Source: an uncultured Planctomycetaceae bacterium
GTDB taxonomy: Bacteria > Planctomycetota > Planctomycetia > Pirellulales > Pirellulaceae
Reading direction: 5' to 3'
DNA length: 8,121 nt
Assembly: GCA_937904535.1 (NCBI GenBank)
Contig: CALELC010000480.1
Span: 1-8,121, forward strand
The notes beneath the pieces were generated by a model. That model worked only from the letters and a program-made list of their open reading frames with translations, was not told the origin of the DNA and did not search any database. The translations under genes and the position numbers were made by a program. Position 1 is the first letter of the stretch, and each line of letters starts with the position of its first letter. Positions 1-6,457 of this stretch are shown piece after piece.

Positions 1-1203
1 CTGGGTGTGGCGATTGCCGTCGCCCAGGGCGCTGCCGTAGAGGATCATCGAGTTGTCCAGCAGGGTGCCTTCGCCGTCCTGAACCGCGTCGAGTTTCTCC
101 AGGAAATAGGCGTATTGCTCAACCAAGTAGCGGTCGATCCGCGCAAGCTTTTCGACCGAGTCCGCTTCGTTGCGGTGATGGCTCAGGCCGTGGTGCGCTT
201 CTTTCACACCGATCTCGGTGTAGCTGCGATTGCCGCCAGCGTTGTCGAGCATGAAGGTGGCGACGCGGGTGGCGTCGGTTTGGAAGGCAACGACCATCAG
301 GTCGAACATCAGCCGAGCGTGCTCGCGGAACGCTTCGACGCGCCCATAGGGGACATCCAAGTCAGGCAATGCCGCCCGGTCTTCTTGTTCGGTGCGCTCG
401 ATCCGCAATTCCAGCTCACGAACACCGCTGAAGTATTCATCGAGCTTGCGGCGGTCCGTCTCGCCGACTTGGCGGATGAGTTTCTTGGCGTCCTGGGAAA
501 CCACATCGAGGATGCTGCGACGCACGAGGTTTTGCTCGCGCCGCTGGTGCGTGTCGCCGCTGCCGAACAGCCGCTCAAAGGCCAAACGCGGGATCGTCTC
601 CTTCGCCATGGGCTGCGTTTCGCTGCGCCATGAAATGTTCGACGAATAGGCACAGCTATACCCCGAGTCGCAACTACCGGCGTTGCGACTGCCGGTCAGC
701 CCCAGTTCGATCGAAGGCAACCGGGTCTGTCCTTGCAACTGCTGGGCACAGACCTGATCGACCGAGACGCCCAGATGAACGCGGCTGGAAGTCTTCAGCG
801 GTCGGGCCGAGGTCAAGAACGTAGCCGACGCGCGGGCATGGTCACCGGCACCGTCTTGCTTGCCCCGACCGTTGTCGTGAGCCAGGCCGTCGATCACATT
901 GATCTTGGACTTGAACGGAGCCAGCGGCGTGAGTGTTTCTGAAAGTTGCCATTCATGGCCGACGCCCTCGCAGTTCCACTTCGGCTGGATCACGCCGTTG
1001 GGGACGAACAGGAATGCCATGCGAACCGGACGCTGTTCGGCTGCTGGAACCGACGCGAAAGCACTACGGGCCAGCGGCGACATGGCTTCGAGAAATGGCA
1101 AACCCATCACTGCGCCGGCACCGCGCAGCAGTGTCCGTCGTTTCAGTTGTCGATCCATTACGCTGGCTCCGAAGCTGTGCTGGGGAGAGTTAGTTTGAGT
1201 CAT
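1..1203 (-). CDS. DUF1552 (HXXSHH) family Tat-exported protein, C-terminus cut by window edge
   Basis: Reading from 1203 down to base 1 gives 401 uninterrupted codons with no stop before the edge. The N-terminus carries a twin-arginine signal (K21-R22-R23-T-L-L-R, then a hydrophobic stretch ending near A50), so Tat export is inferred. The family-naming motif H-G-L-S-H-H is at residues 338-343. A conserved-looking G-D-H-A-R-A block is at 119-124, and the last visible residues (Y-G-S-A-L-G-D-G-N-R-H) are typical of the family near its C-terminus, so probably only some tens of residues are missing. The start at 1203 has AGGAG six bases upstream and overlaps the preceding gene by 14 bp. An alternative ATG at 1158 with GGAG eight bases upstream would shorten the N-region by 15 residues but keep the Tat motif. 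In planctomycetes this family is regularly encoded directly after DUF1592-type proteins, as here. Its reaction is unknown. Confidence 0.93.
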   Translation of the reverse strand, partial: MTQTNSPQHSFGASVMDRQLKRRTLLRGAGAVMGLPFLEAMSPLARSAFASVPAAEQRPVRMAFLFVPNGVIQPKWNCEGVGHEWQLSETLTPLAPFKSKINVIDGLAHDNGRGKQDGAGDHARASATFLTSARPLKTSSRVHLGVSVDQVCAQQLQGQTRLPSIELGLTGSRNAGSCDSGYSCAYSSNISWRSETQPMAKETIPRLAFERLFGSGDTHQRREQNLVRRSILDVVSQDAKKLIRQVGETDRRKLDEYFSGVRELELRIERTEQEDRAALPDLDVPYGRVEAFREHARLMFDLMVVAFQTDATRVATFMLDNAGGNRSYTEIGVKEAHHGLSHHRNEADSVEKLARIDRYLVEQYAYFLEKLDAVQDGEGTLLDNSMILYGSALGDGNRHTQ

Positions 1204-3652
1204 AATTGGCTCCTGGTTCGACCTGGAAGTACTGAAACGGCCGGCTGGCAACGACCTGTTTGATCAGATCGGCAAGCCGGTAATCCTCGGCGCTACAGGC
1301 GCCTACAATTTGCTCGGTAACACACCGGTCAGCCGGTGTCAGTTCGCGGCCCAGCGCGAACGCCAGCAGCTTCTCCGTCGCGGTCGACGCGAACCGCGTC
1401 GCTTCGCTGCTGCGCAAAATCTCGGCCAGTTGTTTACCACCGTCGAAGGAACGGCCGCCAGGCAATTCCCCGGCAGCGTCGACTGCCTCGCCCCCACGGT
1501 AGCGGCCGATGGCATCAAAGTCTTCAAATCCAAAACCGAGTTGGTCCATCACGCGGTGGCAGGATGCACAGGATGGATTGGCGCGGTGAATCGCTAGCTG
1601 TTCACGCATCGACAGCGCGGCGGCGTCGGCGGTGGCTTCTTCCAGCGTCGGCACGTTGGCCGGTGGATCGGGTGGCGGCGTTCCCAGCACGCTCTCCAAA
1701 ATCCATTTCCCGCGCATCACGGGACTGGTGCGAGTCGGATAGCTGGTCAGCGTCAACACACTGGCATGCGTCAAGATGCCGCGCCGCGGTGAATCGCTCA
1801 GTGACACACGGTAGAACTCGTCATCCTGCCAATCTGCGTTCCATGGTAAGCCGTAGAACTCGGCCAACCGGCGATCGACAAACGTAAAATCTGCACCGAG
1901 CAAATCACCTACCGGCAGATTCTCTCGCACCGCATACGCAAAGAGCCGCTGCGTTTCGATGGCCATCGACCGCACTAGCGCTTCATCAAACTGCGGGAAG
2001 GCTTCGGGATCACGGCTGATGCCGTCCAGGTTCCTCAGGCCCAGCCACTGGGATGCAAACTGCTCACTGAGCGAATCGGCGCGGCTGTCGCGGAGCATCC
2101 GATCGACTTGCGCCTCGAGCACTTTGGGGTCGCTCAACTGGTTCTGCTTAGCCAGACCCAACAGTTGGTCGTCCGGCATACTGCTCCAGAGAAAGTACGA
2201 CAGCCGGGTGGCGAGTTGGTAATCGTTCAGACGGTACTCACCGTTTTCATCAGGCTGGGCGTCGGGAGTTGGCAATTCAACCCGAAACAGAAACTGCGGC
2301 GAAACCAAGATCGCTGTGATCGCATCTTGCAGCCCACGGTAGAACGAGCCGCCGCGATCGGTCGCTTCCTTCACCAGCGCCGCATAGCGATCGACGGTCT
2401 CCGCGTCGACCGGGCCGCGGAAAGCGCGCTGCATCAGCGGCTCCAAGCATTCCCGTGCCGCCTTCTCGACCTCGACATACGAGTTGCCACGCCGACTGGC
2501 GACGCGGCGGGCGATCTTCTCTTGGCTGGGCGGCAAAACCTCTTTGGGAAAGTTCGTCGGGCCGTCGATGTTCAGCTTGCGGAACACGAACGCCATCTGT
2601 TTCCAGTCACCTTTGCGATCGATCTCCAGCGACTTCTCGAATTGCTCGCGCCCGGCGGCAATCGCCGCTTCATCCAATCGTGCCAGGTGCGGGAACGGCG
2701 GCAGGTCGCTGACGTTCTCAGGCACCGCGTCGATCACCCCGATCATCAACCGGGTCATGCCAGCGGGAAACTCGTAATTGAAGTTGGCCGAGTGGCTGCC
2801 GCCATCTTCAGCCGAATTGAACTCCCCAACAAAGATCGCTTGGCCCTCGGCGTTGTAGATCGCAAACGGTTGGGGTGAGCGTTCGGCATGCGCCGCCGAG
2901 CCGGAAATCCGGACGCGGTACATACCGGCCGTTTCCAGTTCGAACTCCATCCAGCCAAACGAATCTTCAGTGAACAGCCGACCGTAAAACGATTCGGTAA
3001 ATCCGTCTCCGACGATGGCGAATCGCTCACCGCTGACCTCGATCGATTCCTTTTTCATCGAATCCGGGTCGAGCAACACCGTCGACGCAACCCGTTCCGC
3101 GGCATCCAGATACTTTTCCAACAGCATCGGCGGCATCGCCAACACGTCGGCGTTGTTGTCAAAGCCGCCGCCCACTTCGTCCGACGGAAAATCGCTCGTC
3201 AGGTCGATTTCCATCCCGAACAGTTCGCGGATCGTGCGGTTGTATTCGACTCGGTTAAGCCGGCGGGCCGTGATCCGGCCGGCTTTGGGGTTTAAATCGC
3301 AAGTAACTTTGTAGACCGCCTGGTCGATCGCATCGCCTAACTGCCGCCGCTGCTCATCGGTCGGTAGCGGTGCGTCGTCAGGCGGCATCGCACCGAAGCG
3401 AATCATCTGCAGCACGCGGCCCCACAGTTCTGCGTTCTGCTCAGCGTGCTTCAGGTCCGCAAACGGCGATAGATCGATCTCCGCTTCCTGATAGTCGGCG
3501 TTGTGGCACTCGATGCAGAACTCCTGCAACAGTGCCCATCCACCGGTCTGCCACTGCGCTAGGCGTTCATCTTCTTGGGCAAACCCACGGAGCGGTAGCG
3601 ACGAACTGATCAGTACCAACAGCAACGTGGAGATGCGAGCGACTCGCAGCAT
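1190..3652 (-). CDS. Secreted DUF1592/DUF1588/DUF1585 protein with cytochrome c-type heme motifs
   Basis: This is a planctomycete-type multidomain protein of 820 residues from the chosen start. In order: signal peptide (about 1-26, ending G-F-A-Q); cytochrome-like module with C-I-E-C-H at 46-50; DUF1587 (about 128-185, R-L-N-R-V-E-Y-N-R); a beta-rich stretch at about 204-313 that may be a carbohydrate-binding-like sandwich; DUF1595 (about 380-458); DUF1592 (about 473-600, Y-R-L-N-D-Y-Q-L-A-T-R-L-S-Y-F-L-W); DUF1588 (about 622-720) with a second heme-type motif C-A-S-C-H at 695-699; DUF1585 (about 735-808). The frame stays open to a GTG at 3745. The ATG at 3652 is preferred because the signal peptide starts exactly there and the 31 extra residues look non-coding. 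Neither start has a clear ribosome binding site. It overlaps the DUF1552 gene by 14 bp. Role unknown; two c-type heme motifs suggest periplasmic or surface redox chemistry, which is inference. Confidence 0.95.
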   Translation of the reverse strand: MLRVARISTLLLVLISSSLPLRGFAQEDERLAQWQTGGWALLQEFCIECHNADYQEAEIDLSPFADLKHAEQNAELWGRVLQMIRFGAMPPDDAPLPTDEQRRQLGDAIDQAVYKVTCDLNPKAGRITARRLNRVEYNRTIRELFGMEIDLTSDFPSDEVGGGFDNNADVLAMPPMLLEKYLDAAERVASTVLLDPDSMKKESIEVSGERFAIVGDGFTESFYGRLFTEDSFGWMEFELETAGMYRVRISGSAAHAERSPQPFAIYNAEGQAIFVGEFNSAEDGGSHSANFNYEFPAGMTRLMIGVIDAVPENVSDLPPFPHLARLDEAAIAAGREQFEKSLEIDRKGDWKQMAFVFRKLNIDGPTNFPKEVLPPSQEKIARRVASRRGNSYVEVEKAARECLEPLMQRAFRGPVDAETVDRYAALVKEATDRGGSFYRGLQDAITAILVSPQFLFRVELPTPDAQPDENGEYRLNDYQLATRLSYFLWSSMPDDQLLGLAKQNQLSDPKVLEAQVDRMLRDSRADSLSEQFASQWLGLRNLDGISRDPEAFPQFDEALVRSMAIETQRLFAYAVRENLPVGDLLGADFTFVDRRLAEFYGLPWNADWQDDEFYRVSLSDSPRRGILTHASVLTLTSYPTRTSPVMRGKWILESVLGTPPPDPPANVPTLEEATADAAALSMREQLAIHRANPSCASCHRVMDQLGFGFEDFDAIGRYRGGEAVDAAGELPGGRSFDGGKQLAEILRSSEATRFASTATEKLLAFALGRELTPADRCVTEQIVGACSAEDYRLADLIKQVVASRPFQYFQVEPGANYDSN
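1210..1214 (-). promoter_or_regulatory. Ribosome binding site of the DUF1552 gene, inside the end of the upstream gene
   Basis: On the minus strand AGGAG lies six bases before the ATG at 1203 (AGGAGCCAATTATG). It sits in the final codons of the DUF1592-type gene. It supports the 1203 start over the internal ATG at 1158, and supports translational coupling of the two genes. Confidence 0.7.
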
Positions 3653-3753
3653 GTATTCAACCCATTCGAGGGCACGGCTAGAGCTCGGCCCGTCTGCAAA
3701 GCCGGACCAGCCAAAGGGTGGGAAAGTGTGAGGTGGGATTCGCACAGGCGAGT

Positions 3754-3772
3754 TTAGGTAAGCCTAACCCGT
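3754..3772 (-). promoter_or_regulatory. Candidate DtxR/IdeR-type iron-box operator
   Basis: On the minus strand GGTTAGGCTTACCTAA (3769-3754) matches 15 of 16 positions of the inner and right part of the known DtxR/IdeR box TTAGGTTAGGCTAACCTAA. Over the full 19 bases the match is 15. The core arms TTAGG and CCTAA are perfect inverted repeats around TAAG. The site lies about 100 bp upstream of the preferred start of the DUF1592-type gene, 8 bp before its alternative GTG, and overlaps a weak -10-like element, as a repressor site would. The match is seen in the sequence; regulation by an iron- or manganese-responsive repressor is inferred by similarity to actinobacterial sites. Confidence 0.4.
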
Positions 3773-3785
3773 GCGGTGGTGTAAT

Positions 3786-3962
3786 TCAACTCTGATCAGG
3801 GCAATCAGGCTCGTCATCGCGGCTCAGGTTGCCCGTTTCGGCGGTACAGGTGCCATCGCCGCTGCGGTCCACGGGTTCCATCGGTTCGGCGCGAACCGCA
3901 AGGTCTTCCTAGGCCAACTGTCGCAGATGAGACTGCAGCCCATCGGTGTTGCAGCAGCCCAT
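3786..3962 (-). pseudogene. Possible small gene remnant interrupted by an amber codon
   Basis: From ATG at 3962 the minus strand reads 17 codons (beginning M-G-C-C-N-T-D-G), then TAG at 3911-3909, then in the same frame 40 more codons to TGA at 3788-3786. The second part is acidic and hydrophilic (ends D-D-E-P-D-C-P-D-Q-S). Half of its codons begin with G and about two thirds end in G or C, the codon pattern of the real genes here. A single CAG-to-TAG change would restore 58 residues. There is no ribosome binding site before 3962 and the product is not recognised. It could be an eroded gene, two unrelated chance frames, or, if only the internal ATG at 3881 is used, a 31-residue protein. The frame is not antisense to any called gene, so it is not a shadow. 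Confidence 0.2.
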
Positions 3963-4088
3963 TTGATGATCGGCAAATCATGAGCCGCTCGCCACACCCA
4001 ACGCCAAGGATCACGCCTTCAAGCCTACAAGAAGGACAACTTAACGCCATAATCACATTAGTCTACCTGAACTGTCCTCAATCCAAAC

Positions 4089-4092
4089 GGAG
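4089..4092 (+). promoter_or_regulatory. Ribosome binding site of the BON-domain gene
   Basis: GGAG lies eight bases before the ATG at 4101 and decides the start. The GTG at 4092 in the same frame overlaps this site and would have no ribosome binding site of its own. Confidence 0.6.
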
Positions 4093-4100
4093 TGTGTTGC

Positions 4101-4355
4101 ATGGGCAAAGTGGCTGATGGCAAGAGCATTTGCATGCGAGTGGCGGCAGCTCTGGCCTCAAGTCCAATTCGAGAGTTGCGAGATCTGGAAGTTCGCAGCG
4201 ACAGTGGCGTGCTGGAACTCGTCGGCAGTGTCGCCAGCTTCTATCACCGACAGGCTGCACTGGAGACAGTCCGCAGCGTCGCTCGGGGGATGCCGATTGA
4301 GAACCGGATCAACGTGCGTCCCATGCGATCGCTGCGTCAAAACTACCTGAATTAG
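4101..4355 (+). CDS. Small single-BON-domain protein
   Basis: The product has 84 residues. About residues 27-76 form one BON domain: L-R-D-L-E-V-R-S, then a G-V-L-E-L-V-G-S-V strand-turn, an S-F-Y-H-R-Q-A-A-L-E-T-V helix, and a closing I-E-N-R-I-N-V strand. BON domains in the family bind lipids or hydrophobic ligands and usually occur in pairs in exported proteins such as OsmY. Here there is one copy and no signal peptide or membrane segment, so the protein is probably cytoplasmic; its partner is unknown. The ATG at 4101 is chosen for its GGAG. The gene is followed after 52 bp by the alkaline phosphatase gene on the same strand, so co-transcription is possible. Stand-alone small BON proteins occur in planctomycetes; no specific function can be assigned. 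Confidence 0.85.
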   Translation: MGKVADGKSICMRVAAALASSPIRELRDLEVRSDSGVLELVGSVASFYHRQAALETVRSVARGMPIENRINVRPMRSLRQNYLN

Positions 4356-4407
4356 CAGCGAGAAAAATCGACGATCTGACCTGGCGGGTAACGGCAAGCG
4401 TACTAGG

Positions 4408-6303
4408 ATGAAATTGCTTCGTTCCCGCCTACCCATGCTGTCGATTTCCATGCTGAAATTCCCGCCTTGCGTCTGCCGCGTTACACGGCGTGCCCGCCTG
4501 CAATTTGCTGTCCTTTCGGCTGGCGTTGCGATCACGAGTTGCTTCGCCGCTTCCTCCCCGCTGCTCGCTGATGACCAGGCGACGCCCGCTCAAGCCGCCG
4601 AGACTGCAGTCCCGGTGGAGGTCGATCCCCTGCTCGCTGATCCGATGGCGAAGCTGCAGCGCGACGCAGTCGAGTCGGGACGTGCTGACTGGGGGCACTG
4701 GGGGGCGGCGCCCAACCAATACGCCAGTTGGAACTATCACAGCAACCGCCTGATTCCGGTCTACACCTTCGGGATCACGCTCGACGAGCTGCGGAAAGAG
4801 GGCAGCGCTTATGCGAGTGAAGAGCGTTTGCAGCAGCTGTACGGTCGCGTTCCCGAAGACACGCTGAATCCCGAAGCGACTTATTTTGACCAGACCGATG
4901 TTTATCGCTTGCAACAGCAGGCAATCCGCAGCGGCAAACGCCAAGTCATTCTCGTAGTGTTTGACGGCATGGACTGGGTCACCACCTACGCGGCCGCCCT
5001 CTACAAGAGCGGTAAAGTCGGCTACACGGAAGGCCGCGGCACCGGGTTGGTGATGCAGGATTACCGCGGCGTGGAAACCGATTTTGGCTACTTCGTCACC
5101 TCGGCCCGGCTCGGCGACGTCAAAGATGATGTCGATTCGCAGACGGTCGGAGGCGGTGAAACCCCGGCAACCGGCGGATACGATCCGCAGCGCGGGGGAC
5201 GTTTTCCCTGGGAACCGGCGCGGTCGATCAATTATTTGATGGGCTTGGATCGCTCTCGCCCCCACACCGTCACTGACTCCGCTTCGTCGGCTGTGTCGAT
5301 GACCACCGGAATCAAAACCTATAACGCCGCGATCAACGTCGACGTGTTTGGCAATCAGGTCGAGACGATTGCTCATCAATTGCAGCGTGATCGTCAGATG
5401 GCCATTGGCGTCGTGACCAGCGTCCCGATCAGTCACGCCACACCGTCAGCGGCTTATTCGCATAACGTTACCCGCAAAGACTACCAGGACTTGGCGCGTG
5501 ACCTGATCGGCTTGCCATCGATCTCGCACCGTCAGGATCCACTGCCGGGCGTTGACGTTCTCCTCGGTGCCGGCTGGGGCGAAATCAAACGTACCGACAG
5601 TGGGCAGGGAGCAAACTTCGTCCCCGGCACGGTGTACTACGACTCTGCCGATCTCGAACGAGTTTCCTTGCAACAAGGTGGCAAGTACGTGTTCGTCCAG
5701 CGAACGGCCGGTGCCAGCGGTTCGGAACTGGTGAAGCAGGCGGCGCGCGAGGCGATCGAACGCCAGGCGCGATTGCTCGGGGTGTTCGGTGCTCCCGGCG
5801 GGAACCTGCCCTACGCCACCGCCAATGGTGACTACACGCCGACGATCGATCCGCAGGGACACCGGAAATACAACGCGGCCGACATCAGCGAGAACCCCAC
5901 CTTGGCCGAAATGGCGGTCGCCGCCTTAGACGTTTTGGCGGAGCGTCCCAATGGCTTTTGGATGCTGCTCGAAGCGGGAGACGTGGACTGGGGCAATCAT
6001 GCCAACAACCTCGACAACTCCATCGGCGCAACGATCAGCGGTGACGCCGCGATCGCGGCGGTGTTTGACTGGATTGAAAAGCGGAACGCCTGGGACGACA
6101 CCGCGGTCATCGTGACCGCGGACCATGGGCACTACCTGAACCTCAAGGATCCGGCCGCGATTGCCGCCGCTGGGGCTGCCGCCCGGGGCGAAACGCCGGA
6201 AACCACCGAGACGCTTGATCCCCAACGCACCGCTTTGCGTGTCGATTCCGCCGCTGGTGAGGGCGCTGTGGTCGATGAAAGCCAACCGGCCGGGTCACGG
6301 TAA
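4408..6303 (+). CDS. Alkaline phosphatase (PhoA-type), exported, lacking the last zinc-ligand histidine
   Basis: The 631-residue product should hydrolyse phosphate monoesters outside the cytoplasm. The N-terminus has an Arg-rich n-region and a hydrophobic stretch (about 30-54, ending S-P-L-L-A-D-D), read as a signal peptide. Family motifs, with E. coli PhoA equivalents: D186 in F-D-G-M-D (D51); nucleophile S291 in T-D-S-A (S102); T345 in S-H-A-T-P (T155); E522, D527 and H531 in E-A-G-D-V-D-W-G-N-H (E322, D327, H331); D572-H573 in T-A-D-H-G-H (D369, H370). After H575 there are 56 residues rich in Ala, Glu and Thr with no histidine, so no counterpart of H412 is visible. It is longer than E. coli PhoA (about 470), with an N-terminal block (70-175) and a roughly 100-residue span between D186 and S291. 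ATGs at 4435 and 4450 are alternative starts; none has a good ribosome binding site. No PHO box was recognised. Confidence 0.93.
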   Translation: MKLLRSRLPMLSISMLKFPPCVCRVTRRARLQFAVLSAGVAITSCFAASSPLLADDQATPAQAAETAVPVEVDPLLADPMAKLQRDAVESGRADWGHWGAAPNQYASWNYHSNRLIPVYTFGITLDELRKEGSAYASEERLQQLYGRVPEDTLNPEATYFDQTDVYRLQQQAIRSGKRQVILVVFDGMDWVTTYAAALYKSGKVGYTEGRGTGLVMQDYRGVETDFGYFVTSARLGDVKDDVDSQTVGGGETPATGGYDPQRGGRFPWEPARSINYLMGLDRSRPHTVTDSASSAVSMTTGIKTYNAAINVDVFGNQVETIAHQLQRDRQMAIGVVTSVPISHATPSAAYSHNVTRKDYQDLARDLIGLPSISHRQDPLPGVDVLLGAGWGEIKRTDSGQGANFVPGTVYYDSADLERVSLQQGGKYVFVQRTAGASGSELVKQAAREAIERQARLLGVFGAPGGNLPYATANGDYTPTIDPQGHRKYNAADISENPTLAEMAVAALDVLAERPNGFWMLLEAGDVDWGNHANNLDNSIGATISGDAAIAAVFDWIEKRNAWDDTAVIVTADHGHYLNLKDPAAIAAAGAAARGETPETTETLDPQRTALRVDSAAGEGAVVDESQPAGSR

Positions 6304-6311
6304 CACGTTGC

Positions 6312-6340
6312 GGTAGCGGCAGACGCCCGTTCTCGCTACC
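6312..6340 (+). repeat. Inverted repeat in the phosphatase-rnc spacer
   Basis: GGTAGCG (6312-6318) and CGCTACC (6334-6340) are a perfect 7-bp inverted repeat around a 15-base loop. A competing pairing GCGGTAG (6310-6316) with CTACCGC (6341-6347) uses the same region. It starts 9 bp after the phosphatase stop, where a terminator would be expected, but no T-run follows. It may be a weak terminator or part of the rnc leader. Confidence 0.4.
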
Positions 6341-6356
6341 CTACCGCCCCGCAGCG

Positions 6357-6369
6357 GCACGCGACGTGC
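6357..6369 (+). repeat. Short hairpin in the rnc leader
   Basis: GCACG-CGA-CGTGC can fold into a 5-bp stem with a 3-base loop, about 90 bp before the preferred rnc start. It is not followed by T residues. It is one of several possible pairings in this GC-rich spacer, so chance is possible. Confidence 0.3.
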
Positions 6370-6457
6370 GTGGATGCGTAGGCGGTCGTGTTCCTGGGCA
6401 CGTGTCGTTTGGCCGTTTGTCACCCGGTTCAGTGGTCTTCACCTCTCGCGGTTCTCC

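Larger units (their letters stand above)
3653..4100. other. Divergent intergenic region of about 450 bp
   Basis: This is the spacer between the minus-strand DUF1592/DUF1552 pair and the plus-strand BON/phosphatase pair, so it must hold promoters for both directions. What can be seen is an iron-box-like palindrome at 3754-3772, an amber-interrupted coding-like frame at 3786-3962 (minus), and a 9-base direct repeat GCAGCCCAT at 3935-3943 and 3954-3962. A weak -10-like CATAAT at 4048-4053 lies about 48 bp before the BON start, without a convincing -35. On the minus strand TTGAAT (3783-3788), 17 bases and then TAGGCT would make a weak promoter overlapping the palindrome. Two further open frames (plus 3771-3983, minus 3814-4056) have no ribosome binding site and no recognisable domain, and are not called. 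Confidence 0.5.

Noticed and set aside
7..633. 208-codon plus-strand frame
   Set aside because: It lies fully antisense to the DUF1552 gene, whose frame shows clear family motifs; the long open frame is a by-product of high GC at third positions.
2108..2878. 256-codon plus-strand frame
   Set aside because: Antisense to the DUF1592-type gene with no recognisable domain.
3653..3745. GTG start at 3745 adding 31 residues to the DUF1592-type protein
   Set aside because: The signal peptide begins at the ATG at 3652, and the added stretch would bury it behind a Pro/Gly/Ser-rich leader.
3935..3962. 9-base direct repeat GCAGCCCAT, 19 bases apart
   Set aside because: Only two copies, not flanking anything that looks like an insertion, and inside the coding-like frame; probably chance.
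3771..3983. 70-codon plus-strand frame in the intergenic region
   Set aside because: GTG start without ribosome binding site, no domain, and competes with the more coding-like opposite frame.
3814..4056. 80-codon minus-strand frame starting M-I-M-A-L-S-C-P-S-C
   Set aside because: The C-P-S-C start hints at a zinc ribbon, but no second Cys pair with proper spacing follows, the rest is Arg- and Gly-rich without a domain, and no ribosome binding site is seen.
4429..5436. 335-codon minus-strand frame
   Set aside because: Antisense to the alkaline phosphatase gene, which carries the catalytic motifs; no domain is recognised in the opposite frame.
5926..6285. 119-codon minus-strand frame
   Set aside because: Antisense to the phosphatase C-terminus, Arg- and Gly-rich, without a domain.
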